Under the pieces are notes generated by a model. That model had not been told where the DNA came from. It saw only the letters and a program-made list of their open reading frames with translations, and searched no databases. Shown piece by piece: positions 45,500-56,278 of a stretch of DNA of 64,000 nucleotides (positions within the stretch are counted from its first letter, which is position 1; every line of letters starts with the position of its first letter). Location: NCBI GenBank assembly GCA_025175665.1, contig JANKKI010000179.1:1178001-1242000 (forward strand). The letters run 5' to 3'. The translations under genes and the position numbers were made by a program. The DNA is from Cinchona pubescens (taxonomy: Eukaryota > Streptophyta > Magnoliopsida > Gentianales > Rubiaceae).

Positions 45500-46450
45500 A
45501 TGGAAACCCATAATGCATTTTTTAAAGAGGGGAATTCTATTTCTAGACCTCCCATGTTTAATGGCATTAATTTTGTCTATTGGAGGGATAGAATGAAAAT
45601 TTTTGTTCAATCTATTGATATTGATTTGTGGTATATTATTTATGAAGGTTCTTTCGAGGCCAATATTTTTGCTAAAAATACTCATAGATTAAGGCCTCAA
45701 ACTAAATATGAATTAAATCCACAAGATAAAGTAAATCTATCTTTAAATGCTAAAGCCATTTTTTGTATAATGCTTTGGAAATGAATTTTCTATAGTAAAA
45801 GATTGCAAATCGGTCAAGGAGATATGGATAAATTGAAAGAAATACATGAAGGAAATGAAAAATATCAGAGAACAAAGAAGTCATTTCTTGGGGATAAATA
45901 TGAATCCTTCAAATGGAACCTCATGAGAATATTGACAAGATGTATTGTAGGTTCAATGATATTGTAAAGGATTTGGAAGGGTTAGGTAAAGAATATTCCT
46001 TGGGTGAAAAGAATAGAAAGATTTTGAATGCTTTACCCAAGGAATGGGAACCTAAATCCATTGCCATAGAAGAGTCTAAAAATTTAAATTCTATGCCTAT
46101 CACTGATTCATTGATCAATTCTCTAATCTCCTTTGAATTGAAGTTGAAATACAAGGTACAACATGAGGGCAAAGGAAAAAAGAAGCATAGCATTTAAAGC
46201 TTCATCAAAAAGGAGGAAGCCTTACTTCAACAACTTCCAAATCACTTGGGATGATTGCAATTCGGATGGAGAAGTTGAAGAAGAATATGAGGAGGCTCAA
46301 ATGGCTTTTATGGCACTTGGCAATAACGAGGCATCCTCTAGTTGTGATTCTTGTGATGATTCATGTGATAATGATGATGATGATATTGAATCATTTATTT
46401 TTGAAATATATGAATGCTTGAAAGAATATATGCTGAGAACAAAGAGTTAA
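45500..46450 (+). pseudogene. C1 gag, first zinc knuckle missing
   Basis: It starts METHNAFFKEGNSISRPPMF, then NFVYWRDRMKIFVQSIDIDL, an N-terminal copia gag domain. Stops and shifts around 45780-45900 separate it from MEPHENIDKMYCRFNDIVKD and NRKILNALPKEWEPKSIAIE (UBN2-type core). The sequence then jumps from an FKASSKRRK segment to KPYFNNFQITWDDCNSDGEV. In C4 about 70 codons with a CCHC knuckle lie between these points. An acidic tail (SCDSCDDSCDNDDDD) follows. Confidence 0.8.
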
Positions 46451-46589
46451 AAATTAAAGTTAATGCCTTATTGAGTGCCAACTCAAAACTTGTGCATAAA
46501 AATAACTCTTTGAAAATGGTGTTTTGAAGAAAAATTTTGATGGAAAAACCAAGATCATGGAAAAACAAGCTTAATTGTAGAAGAGATTA

Positions 46590-46999
46590 GATGATCTTGA
46601 TAATACTTTTGAGAAAGAAGAAAGAAAATATTTTTGAAAAGAAAAGAACTAGAAATATGTTTTTGAACAAAAATTTTATCACCTTTAGAAAAATTGATTT
46701 GTGCTATGTTAAATCTAAATATTCTTTTTATGAAAATAAGAATATTATTTGTAATTATTGTCATCAACATGGCCCTATAAAGAAAAATTGTTATGTTAAA
46801 AGAAATGAAAAATTGGGAATAAATTCTAAAAGCATGATACTAACCCAATTGGACCCAAGAAAGTTTGGGTACCAAAAGTTGTTGCTCAACCTTGCATGTA
46901 GGTATGCTTGGAAAGCACCAAGGGATTCAAGATGGAACATCTATGGAAGGTGTTCAAAGCATTTGGGTAAAGATGACATGAAAACAAAATCATCCGAAT
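46590..46999 (+). pseudogene. C1 second zinc-knuckle segment and vestige of the protease start
   Basis: CNYCHQHGPIKKNCYVKRNE keeps the Cys residues of a CCHC knuckle, but the His position has become Pro. KFGYQKLLLNLACRYAW matches the spacer before protease in C3 and C4. The frame then ends in a remnant around RCSKHLGKDD, where the DSG protease motif would be. No further pol sequence follows. Confidence 0.65.
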
Positions 47000-48644
47000 A
47001 CCTACATAATTTTTTTTAAGTCTCTACTTGCAAAAGAAAGGGAAAGCATTTTTTTTGGTTGCTCAATTTTAGGGGGACATTAAATTTAAGGGGAGGGGGG
47101 AGCCTTAAATGTCTTTTAAAAATCCAGAGTCTTTTTCCTTTGCGGGTAAACGGGTCAAAAATTGGACTAAGTGTAATTAGTGCATTGTGGTGTGTGAGTG
47201 TTGTATGATGGCTGAATTATTCAGAAAAAAATGTTAATTTAGTAGCAAAAAATTAGTTTTTGGGTTAAATAGTCAACTTGGAGACTATTTGGTCAAATGG
47301 GGAACTATTTGGGTCAACCTTGGAATCTTTTTAGTCTTCTTCTTGCTTTGTTTCTTCCTCATTTCTCCTAGCTGCTGGCCGAAACTTCTCTCCCCATTTT
47401 CCCCCAAAATTGTCTTGGATATCAAGTATAAATCACTTGGAAGGTAAGATTCTAACCCCAAGCACTTTATGGCTTATGGGCTTTACTTAATCTATGATCC
47501 AAGCTTTAATTTCAAGTTCAATACCTCAAAACACCTCTAGCTCTTCTAAAAAACCCACTTTGCAGCCTTATATGTTATGATTTATGTATGTTATGGGTTG
47601 TTTTTAGTGTTTTGGAGGTTGGGAAGTGATTGGGGTTGATTTTTAACAACTTTCCACGGTTAGATTACATATTTTAAGATTATGAGTTGGGGTTTTGTCT
47701 TCCATATGTGGCCCTAGAGTGTTATGCTATGAATGCTTATGTTTATGCATTGGTTGGTTAGAATATGTTGTTTTGAGTTGGGTTGTAACCAAGGTCCCTT
47801 GAATACCTTGGAATTGGATTTTGTTGGCAGGGAGGATAACCTACTTATAGCCTAGGGAGAGGCGAAGTTTTTCGGTTTTTCTGAAAACGAGCTTATTATC
47901 TCCTAATCTGCATAATACGAATTTGAGGGTTAACTAAGTGTTTTGACTGGGGTTTTAGCTTGTCAAAGTTGGTCGGAATTTGTGAATAGGTCATTTTTCC
48001 TTTTGAAGTGATCATTTGTGCAGTTTTTGCTTTGATAGGTGGGTAACATAGACCCTCTTCCACTTGTATTTTGTTTAACGACTTTCGAAATATGTTTGGA
48101 TGGATTTTAGAATGTGTATGATGTTTGGAACTGCACTTTTACCAAGTTTTGGAACTATTGCATATGAAATCGGGACCAAGCTATTTTATGTTAATCAATT
48201 GATATGTTTGCAAACTCTTTTGATATGAAAGCATTTTATGACTGTTTTGGCTCATAGGTGACCTAGGTATATAATTTTGGATGTGTTTGGAAATGTTTGA
48301 TTTGGGAGAACCGGTTCTATAGTCATCCATGGGACGCCATGGTGACTGCTATGACTGTTATGAACTATTTTTTTTGACTGCGGGGTCTTGTGATGGGATA
48401 ACTTGACCTCCAGGTCAGACTAGTAGGTGTGGTAGATTACTAGATCTGGCTAGTACTGTAGGTCATACCTTTGAGCCTAAAAGATACTCATGCTATTTTA
48501 TTATATTCCGGATTGAAACTGTACTTGGATTTGTTCGCTATGCTTTAGCATACTATGTTTTGAAATGATTGGATCTTTTTGACCTATGTTGATCGGGAGG
48601 TCATGTTTCCCATGGCATGATACATTTTAGAAACTAGTTATGAC

Positions 48645-48663
48645 CTATCTCTTATACACATCT
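48645..48663. other. Tn5/Nextera mosaic-end-like sequence
   Basis: CTATCTCTTATACACATCT matches the 19-bp Tn5 mosaic end CTGTCTCTTATACACATCT at 18 of 19 positions. Confidence 0.85.
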
Positions 48664-48720
48664 AAATGGCATGAGACATTTTAGAAACGCTTCATGACTA
48701 TGGTTTTCAAATATATACAT

Positions 48721-48758
48721 CTTTCTCTTATACACATCTAGATATGTATAAGAGACAG
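48721..48758. other. Nextera mate-pair junction adapter-like sequence
   Basis: CTTTCTCTTATACACATCT is followed immediately by AGATATGTATAAGAGACAG. This is two mosaic ends head to head, each 18/19 matching, exactly the 38-bp layout of the Nextera mate-pair circularisation junction. Confidence 0.9.
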
Positions 48759-48828
48759 GTCCTACCTTTTATGTGGAATCTGGAGAAAGTTAAAAGCACC
48801 TAACGCGGTGGAGAGTAAAAAACTCTTC

Positions 48829-48875
48829 CTGTCTCTTATAAGTTTTAGATGTCTCTAAGATACACATTCTAGATG
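48829..48875. other. Degraded mosaic-end-like sequence
   Basis: CTGTCTCTTATA is an exact partial match to the mosaic end. It is followed by noisy repeats GTCTCTAAGATACACATTCT and AGATGTG, as if several adapter-bearing reads were merged. Confidence 0.65.
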
Positions 48876-49184
48876 TGAAAACAATCTGGTAGGACTCTGC
48901 GGATAATCTTCCAAGCTTCTCTTTTGTTTGGAGAGGGGTAGTGTATTAGATAGGTTTTGTATTGATGAACTTTGTTTTTGTTGTAGCATCTTTTGTACTA
49001 AGAAGAAATTTTGTAATTCGTATTTTTTTGTGTAAAATGAAATATTCGGTTTTATAGTTAAGAAATGGTTTGATGGTTCTATTACATTGCGGTTAAGTTT
49101 GTTGCTCTGTTCGTTTGTGCCTTGCGCTTTGGGCCGGTGTACCATTAGCGTGGCGTGTTACGGTCCCATTTTTGGGGCGTGACA

Positions 49185-49303
49185 TTGATGATGTCAAAAG
49201 GGGGGAGAAAATAATGGACAAAATTCTCTTGTCTCGTACTTCATATTTTGTGGTTCTTTTTAGAATTATCCAATTGATTTGTCATCATCAAAAAGGGAGA
49301 GAT
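49185..49303 (+). other. C1 3' untranslated tail and polypurine tract
   Basis: TTGATGATGTCAAAAGGGGG and CATCATCAAAAAGGGAGAGA precede the 3' LTR. The same tail, CATCATCAAAAAGGGGGAGA, precedes the C2 3' LTR. The AAAAAGGGAGAGA run is the polypurine tract. Confidence 0.75.
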
Positions 49304-49836
49304 TGTTGAATCCCAATTATGATAATCATGTATTGACGATGACTAAATCACACTAATGGTTTGAAAACAAGTGTGCAAAAATAAAATAGGGATGTTCGGA
49401 TGATCATTTACATCCGAACACAACTACCAGAAGAACTCCATAGAGGCTGATAGTCGCTTGAAAGAAAGAAGCTCGGACGCAAGAGAGCGTCCGACACAGA
49501 GTACCTGATGCAGCCTCGGATAATGGTAATCGTCTGATAGAAAGTACTTGAAGTCTCGGACGAATGATAGTGTCCAATCAATACCCCAAAAGCATTAACA
49601 TCAATCGGACGCACCGTCAGATGCAGAAGCTATGCATCGGGCATCCGAAAGGTCCAACAGCTAGTTCATTCGGACGCACACTCACAGCATTGGCCATCCG
49701 AAAGACCAATCGGATAGTTTCTCAAGAAATAGAAAATAGCCGTTAGAGAGCAGTTGGAAGCATTTTTTGGGCTTCTATAAATATCCCCAAGTCTATAAAT
49801 GTAAATAATAGAGAGTAGAACTACTGCATTCAATAC
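49304..49836 (+). repeat. C1 3' LTR, left part
   Basis: It begins TGTTGAATCCCAATTATG, aligns with the C1 5' LTR, and is cut after CATTCAATAC, where C2 inserted. It continues at 53860. Confidence 0.85.
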
Positions 49837-50848
49837 TGTTGAACCCCAGTTATGAAATCATGTTTCAATGATGACCAAATCACACTAATAGTTTAGAAGA
49901 CAAGTGTGCAGAAGAACAGGTAAGTTCGAACGCAAATAATCGTCCGAACAAAACAACCAGAAGACTCCACGGACACAAACGACTATCTGAAAGACAGAGT
50001 TTCGGACGATGGTAATCGTTCGACACAAAGAATTTGAAGTAGTTTCGGACGAAGAACAGTGTTGGATCATATTTCCAAAAGACTTTGCTTCGATCGGATG
50101 CATGTTCGTACGCATTCTCGGACGTCCAAACGAATACCCTTAGAGAACAGATGAAGCGTCGAATCAGAAGTTAGCAGCGGCCGTCCGAAAGGTCCAACAG
50201 CTAGTTTTCCAATAAACAGAAAATAGCTATTGGAAAGTTATTGAAAGCAGATTTTGGGCAACTATAAATACCCCTAAGTCTGAATTAAAGAACGAGAGAC
50301 TTCTACATTGATTACAAGTAATTCTTGAGCTATTTAAGAAAAATAGTGGGTACAAGTGTTGTAATAGTGTAGGTAGTTTTGTGAAAAGAGCTTAGGAGTG
50401 TAAGACAAATTTGTTCTTCAAGTGTAAGAGTGGAGAGATAACAATTGTAACAAAGGGAGGTTGTGAGTGTAAAACTCTTGGCTCAACTAAAGGAAATTAG
50501 TGTGAGCAAGAGTGATCCTCATTTGTGTACAAGAGGTTATTGTCTCACCTACTTTGAAGAGATTTTTAGTGGCTAAACTTCAAGTTGAGAACTTAGTAGT
50601 TGCCTTGTAAGAAGATCTTTGCAGTTGTAAGCTCCAAGCTTGAGAAGCTCTGGAGTTTGGTTTGATTCTCTTAATCTCAATATTCTTATTTGTTCTTTAA
50701 GCTTAAATTGTTGAATATCTATTGTATTCATTTGTATTTAAGTTTTTGTTTGGTGCATAAAGTTTGAATTTCTATTAAGCACATAAAAGGGTTTGTTTTA
50801 GATACAACCTAATTCAACCCCTCTCTTAGGTTGCTTTTTGGGCCAACA
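49837..50848 (+). repeat. C2 5' LTR (1012 bp)
   Basis: It begins TGTTGAACCCCAGTTATG and ends TTGCTTTTTGGGCCAACA. U3 (about 49925-50200) holds many CGGACG/CGTCCGA-like motifs. The TATAAATA box is at 50263-50270. The PBS ATTGGTATCAGAGC follows at 50849. Confidence 0.9.
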
Positions 50849-50905
50849 ATTGGTATCAGAGCATTGGTCTCTCTATTTTACTTAAATTGCATTAGAGTAA
50901 AGATC

Positions 50906-51930
50906 ATGGCAACCACTATAATAATACTTTGCTTTTAGAGGGGCATTCTATCACTAGACCTCCCATGTTTAATGGCATTAATTTTAATTTTTGGAGGGAT
51001 AGAATGAAAATTTTTGTTCAATCTATTGATATTGATTTATGGTATATTATTTGTGAAGGTCCTTTAGAAGCTAATATTCTTGATGAAAATACTCATAGAT
51101 TAAGGCCTAAGACTAGATATGAGTTAAATGCACAATATAAAATAAAATTTTCTTTAAATGCTAAAGCCATTAATATTTTGTATAATGCCTTGGATGTAGA
51201 TGAGTTTTCTAAAGTAAAAGGTTGCAAATCGGCCAAGGAGATATGGGACAAATTGAAAGAAATCCACGAAGGAAGTGAAGACATAAGAGAGCAAAAGAAG
51301 TCACTTCTTGTGGCTAAATATTAATCCTTCAAAATGGAACCTCGTGAGAATATTGACAAGAAGTATTGTAGGTTCAATGATATGGTAAAGGATTTGAAAG
51401 ATTTGGGTAAAGAATATTCCTCAAAATTGGGTGAGAAGAATAGAAAAATTTTGAATACTTTACCTAAGGAATGAGAACCTAAATCCATTGCCATGGAGGA
51501 GTCTAAAAATTTAAATTCTATGCCTATCGAGTCTTTGATTAATTCTCTGACCTCCTTTGAATTGAAGATGAAATACAAGGTACAAGATGAGGAGGCAAAA
51601 GGAAAAAGAAGCATAACATTTAAAACTTCATCAAAAAGGAGAAAAGACTCAAGGAAGCCTCACTTCAACAACTTCCAAATCACTTGGAATGATTGCAATT
51701 CGGATGGAGAGGTTGAAGAAGAATATGAGGAGGCTCAAATGACTTTTATGGCACTTGGCAATAATGAGGTATCCTCTAGTTGTGATTCTTGTGATGATTC
51801 ATGTGATAATGATGATGATGATGTTGAATCATTTATTTTTAAAATGCATGAATGTTTGAAAGAATCATATGCTAAGAACAAAGAGTTAAAAATTAAAGTT
51901 AATGCTTTATTGAGTGCCAACTCAAAATAG
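50906..51930 (+). pseudogene. C2 gag, first zinc knuckle missing
   Basis: The start codon at 50906 gives MATTI but runs into a stop; the main frame from 50929 reads LLEGHSITRPPMFNGINFNF. The gag core continues ANILDENTHRLRPKTRYELN and CKSAKEIWDKLKEIHEGSED. A stop at 51322-51324 is followed in frame by SFKMEPRENIDK. The later frame 51493-51930 holds the KRSITFKTSSKRRKDSRKPH junction, where the knuckle-bearing segment is absent, and the acidic tail SCDSCDDSCDNDDDD. Close to C1's gag. Confidence 0.85.
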
Positions 51931-52039
51931 GAACTTGTGCATGAAAATAATTCTTTGACAAAAGAAAATGATGTTTTGAAGAAAAATTTTGTTGAAAAAA
52001 CCAAGATCATGGAAGAACAAGTTTGTTTGAAAAATTTAT

Positions 52040-52205
52040 GGCAATAAGAATATTATTTGTAATTATTGTCATCAACATGGCCATATAAAGAAGAATTGTT
52101 TTGTTAAAAGAAATGAAAAATTGAGAATAAATTCTATTTGGGTGATTAAGCAAGTTACTAACCCAATTGGACCCAAGAAAGTTTGGGTACCAAAAGTTGT
52201 TGCTT
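52040..52205 (+). pseudogene. C2 second zinc knuckle segment
   Basis: CNYCHQHGHIKKNCFVKRNE is an intact C-X2-C-X4-H-X4-C motif. It is followed by NPIGPKKVWVPKVVA and a stop, the spacer that leads into protease in C3 and C4. Here protease is absent. Confidence 0.75.
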
Positions 52206-52869
52206 AACTTTGCATGTAGGTATGCTTGGAAGAGCACCAAAGAATTGAAGATAGATTATCAATGGAGGGTGTTCAAGGCATATAAGCTAAGATGATATTG
52301 AAATGAGTAACATCTAAAATTTTGTGTTAAGAAATGTGCTTTCAATTATCAAGTTGAACTATGTTCTCTTGAATGTTACTCATCTATGTGATTGAATTTG
52401 TTTAGAATGATAGGAAATTTGTATCCCCAATTTATGAATTGTCTATAATAAGTCACTCTTACAAAAGAAAGGGGGAGCATTCTCTTTTTTTTAAGTGGAT
52501 TATTTTGCAAGAAATTGCATCACACATGCTTCATTGTTTTGATGATGCTTTTTGGTAAGGAATGAGCAAAAATTGTTTTGATCCTAATTCTTTGCATGAA
52601 TTCTCTCATTTCTAATGGAACACATATTCTTGCAGGGAAGAATTGTTTTGCTTAACTTTGACTCATTCTCCGTATACTCATGTGAATTATATTCATCTTC
52701 AAGGGGGAGAATAAACTTAGAGGGAGCTTAAATTGCATTATTTTTCTTATGTTTTGATAATGCCAAAGGTGGGAGAAATAATGGACAAATTCTCTTGTGT
52801 TGTACTTCATATTTTATGGTTGTTTTTAGAATTGTCCAACTGATTTGTCATCATCAAAAAGGGGGAGAT
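52206..52869 (+). other. C2 non-coding tail and polypurine tract
   Basis: No pol sequence. CTTCAAGGGGGAGAATAAAC and AAAAAGGGGGAGAT are purine-rich tracts before the 3' LTR, the latter adjoining it. Confidence 0.7.
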
Positions 52870-53854
52870 TGTTGAACCTTAGTTATGATAATCATGTTTT
52901 GTTGATGACCAAATCGCACGAATAGTTTGAAAACAAGTGTGCAGAACGTTAAAATAGGTAAGTTCACACGCAAATGATCGTTCGAACAAAACAACCAGAA
53001 GACTCCACAGACGCAAATGAATCGTCCGACACGAAGAATTTGAAGCAGTCTCGGACGAAGAACAGCTTCCGATCAGATTTCCAGAAGATTTTGTTTCGAT
53101 TGGATGTATGTTCGGACGCATTCTCGGACGTCCAAACGAATACCCTCAGAGAACGGATGCAGCGTCGGATGCAGAAGTTAGCAGCGGCTGTCCGAAAGGT
53201 CCAACAGCTAGTTTTCCAATAAACAGAAAATAGCTATTGGAAAGTTATTGAAAGCAGATTTTGGGCAACTATAAATACCCCTAAGTCTGAATTAAAGAAC
53301 GAGAGACTTCTACATTGATTACAAGTAATTCTTGAGCTATTTAAGAAAAATAGTGGGTACAAGTGTTGTAATAGTGTAGGTAGTTTTGTGAAAAGAGCTT
53401 AGGAGTGTAAGAGTTCTTCAAGTGTAAGAGTGGAGAGATAACAATTGTAACAAAGGGTTCTAGAGGTTGTGAGTGTAAAACTCTTGGCTCAACTAAAGGA
53501 AATTAGTGTGAGCAAGAGTGATCCTCATTTGTGTACAAGAGGTTATTGTCTCACCTACTTTGAAGAAACTTTTAGTGGCTAAACTTCAAGTTGAGAACTT
53601 GGTAGTTGCCTTGTAAGAAGATCTTTGCAGTTGTAAGCTCCAAGCTTGAGAAGCTCTGGAGTTTGGTTTGATTCTCTTAATCTCAATATTCTTATTTGTT
53701 CTTTAAGCTTAAATTGTTCAATATCTATTGTATTCATTTGTGTTTAAGTTTTTGTTTGGTGCATAAAGTTTGAATTTCTATTAAGCACATAAAAGGGTTT
53801 GTTTTAGATACAACCTAATTCACCCCCCATCTTAGGTTGCTTTTTGGGCCAACA
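52870..53854 (+). repeat. C2 3' LTR (985 bp)
   Basis: Nearly identical to the 5' LTR downstream of the TATAAATA box (53269-53276), with more differences in U3, where short indels remove part of the CGGACG array. The high similarity indicates a recent insertion relative to C1. Confidence 0.9.
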
Positions 53855-53859
53855 AATAC

Positions 53860-54369
53860 AAATACTTGTAAGAGCTATTTGGGAAGAAATAGGCTAAAAT
53901 ATTGTGTGTTGTATTGGTTTGGATAGTGTAGTTCTCTTGGCTCAACTAGAGGGAATTAGTGTGGTTTAGCAAGAGTAGACTAGTGAGTGATCTTCAAGAG
54001 TAAGAGTGGAGGGATAACAAGAGTACAAAAGTTAGGTTGTATTGTAAAACCCTTTGGCTCACCTAGAGGGACTTAGTTGGTGCGAGGGTGAGCCTACCTC
54101 GTGTACAAGAAGGTTATTGCCTATTCTTTGAAGAGGCACTACTAGTGGAAACACTCCAAACTTGAGAAACTTGGGAGTTTGATTTAATACTCTCTATCTC
54201 TATCTTTACATTTATTCTTTAAGCTTTAATTGTTGAATATCTATTATATTCATTTGTGCTTAAGTGTTTATTTGTTGCACAAAGTTTGAATTTCCATTAA
54301 GCACATTAAAAGGTTTATTTTTTGAAACAACCTAATTCACCCCCTCTTAGGTTGCTTTTGGGGCCAATA
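53860..54369 (+). repeat. C1 3' LTR, right part
   Basis: It continues AAATACTTGTAAGAGCTATT from the left part and ends GGTTGCTTTTGGGGCCAATA, next to the AGGAC duplication and the gypsy relic. Confidence 0.85.
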
Positions 54370-54374
54370 AGGAC

Positions 54375-55148
54375 AATGCATTTCATTGATTCACAGGTGA
54401 GTCAGGAATCTCATCCTCAATAATTTAGCTAAAGTACTTTATTCATATACTATCATATTTGAGGAATCTAAGTCTTTCTTCTTGCCTCAGCAAAGGAATT
54501 AGGATAATCATATTCCTTTGAAAACTAGGACAAAACTTATTAATGTGAGACCATATAGGTATCCTTGTTTGCAAAAAGATGAAATTGATTAACAACTGAT
54601 AGAAATGCTTATTATTTAGCAAGCATGAGTCCTTTTTCTTCATCAGTAGCCTTGTAAAGAGAAAGGATGGGAGTTAGAAGATGTGTATAGACTATAGGGA
54701 GTTAAATAAAATGACTATCAAGGATACATTTCCAATTCCTATGATTGAGTAATTCTTGGATGGGTTGCATGGAGCGAAGTTTTTCACCAAGTTGTATCTG
54801 AGATCAGGCAACCATTATATTAGAACAAATTCAAATGACACTCATAAAACAACATTTAGAACTCATGAAAGGAGTTATGAGTTCTTCGTCATGCCTTTCG
54901 GCTTGACTAATGCGTCCTTTACATTTTAGCATTTGATGAATTCTATTTTTTAGTAGTATTTGAGGAAGTTTGATTAGTTTTTCTTTGATGATATCCTTAT
55001 GTATATTAGAACTTGGGAGGAACACTTGCAGCATTTGAATTGTTCATTTTAAGTTATAAGACATTACCAAATGTATGTGAAGAAGACTAAATATGCATAT
55101 GGGGTCCAAAATATTAAGTGTCTAGGCCATGTCATTTTTGATCAAGGA
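54375..55148 (+). pseudogene. Chromovirus-like reverse transcriptase (relic G3), right of copia C1
   Basis: Decayed frames contain DNHIPLKTRTKLINVRPYRY, SPFSSSVALVKRKDG, CIDYRELNKMTIKDTFPIP, DGLHGAKFFTKLYLRSG, FRTHERSYEFFVMPFGLTNA and FFDDILMYIRTWEEHLQHL. This is the ordered RT core of a chromovirus-type Ty3/gypsy element, in line with the protease left of C1. Stops replace several Gln/Trp codons. It is cut again at 55148, where copia C3 starts. Confidence 0.85.
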
Positions 55149-56216
55149 TGTCAATCGTAATCCTAGTTTTGATGATGACCAAGTCAGTTTAATGGTTAAA
55201 ATTGAGTTTGTAGGAAGTTTTAAGTAACAAGAAAGTTTAGAAGCTTAGGGTCCTCCAAAGAATCAAGGTTAGGATGCACAGGAGCATATGAAACATGACT
55301 AGAGAGCTCTAAAGGAATATCACATTTTTCAGATATAAATGACTGTAAAAAGGACAAAGCTTCGGATGCCAAGGAACGTCCGAATATAGGTAGACAACAC
55401 TACAAGGTTACACTCTCAGTGGACGCATATGATTGTCTGAAGGGCAATACATCAAATGCAAATAAGTGTCCAGAAAAGCAATAACAGCAATTGTTTCATG
55501 ACATCTAGCTTTGGACGAAGGATAACGTCTAAAAAATCCAAAAGCCACTGACCAAATATTGGACATGATACTGGACGCATGATCATACGTCAGAATGAAG
55601 GCAAGACAAGATTCCATCAAGTGTTCGGATAGACTATCAGATGTAGTGAGTTAGGATCAGATGTCTGAACTATCTAACGACTAGTATTTTAGCATTTAAT
55701 TCATAGCTATTGGAGAGTAGTTGGAGGCCATTTTTGTGCAACTATAAATACTCTTGGGCTTGAAATAAATTAAATAACTTCTACAATTAATGCAAGCATC
55801 GACAAAAGCTATTTTAGTGAAAATAGGCTCCTAATAGTGTTGTATTAGTGGAATTATAAAGTGTACAAGTGAGTGATTTTCAAGTGTAAAGAGTGTAGAG
55901 ATAATTATTGTGCAAAAGTGATGTCGTGTGTAAAACTCTTGGCTCAACTAGAGGTAATTAGTGTGAGTAATAGTGATCCTACTTGGTGTACAACAGAAGG
56001 TTATTGTCTCACCTACATTGAAGAGACACAAAGTGTTGGAATTGTACTCCAAGCTTAAGAAGCTTGGAAGTTTGGTTTGAACTTTGTTAATCTCAAAACT
56101 TTAATTGTCCATTTATTGCATTATATCCACCATACTTGAGTTTTAATTGAACAAATGTTACAATTAGTTTTATACAACCTAATTCACCCCCTTCTCAGGT
56201 TGCTTTTGGACCAATA
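55149..56216 (+). repeat. C3 5' LTR (1068 bp)
   Basis: It starts TGTCAATCGTAATCCTAG and ends CAGGTTGCTTTTGGACCAATA. U3 has decayed GGACG/GTCC motifs (55375-55640). The TATAAATA box is at 55743-55750. The PBS ATTGGTATCAGAAC follows. Confidence 0.85.
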
Positions 56217-56278
56217 ATTGGTATCAGAACTTTGTCTTTGGTACGCAGCTTAACTAGCTTAAGAGTAAAGATTACTAT

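Larger units (their letters stand above)
47110..49184 (+). mobile_element. LTR-like insert in C1 (Tekay/Del-type solo LTR or assembly chimera)
   Basis: It starts about TGTCTTTTAAAAATCC and ends TTTTTGGGGCGTGACA, a typical right end for long chromovirus LTRs. Inner phrases such as GAGAACCGGTTCTATAGTCA and CCATGGGACGCCATGGTGA fit that LTR type. It interrupts C1 between GAGCCTTAAA and TTGATGATGTC, which are near each other in C2. The flanks TTAAA and TTGAT do not match, and adapter-like sequence lies inside, so rearrangement or misassembly is likely. Confidence 0.45.
49837..53854 (+). mobile_element. Copia-type element C2 (4.0 kb, non-autonomous, gag only), nested in C1
   Basis: A complete element with TG...CA ends, LTRs of 1012 and 985 bp, and the perfect target duplication AATAC (49832-49836 and 53855-53859). 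The internal region is only 2021 bp: PBS, gag without the first zinc knuckle, the second zinc knuckle, a non-coding tail and a polypurine tract. No protease, integrase or RT. It shares structure with C1, so the family must have moved with enzymes from an autonomous relative. Confidence 0.92.
44396..54369 (+). mobile_element. Copia-type element C1 (non-autonomous, gag only), host of nested C2
   Basis: Its ends are flanked by the perfect duplication AGGAC (44391-44395 and 54370-54374). The 5' LTR is 44396-45442, and the 3' LTR is 49304-49836 plus 53860-54369. Internally there is an initiator-tRNA PBS, a gag-like frame and a second zinc-knuckle segment, then a polypurine tract; no complete protease, integrase or RT. 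Two insertions enlarge it: an LTR-like block at 47110-49184 and element C2 inside the 3' LTR. The outer termini are TATTG...CAATA instead of TGTTG...CAACA. Confidence 0.9.
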
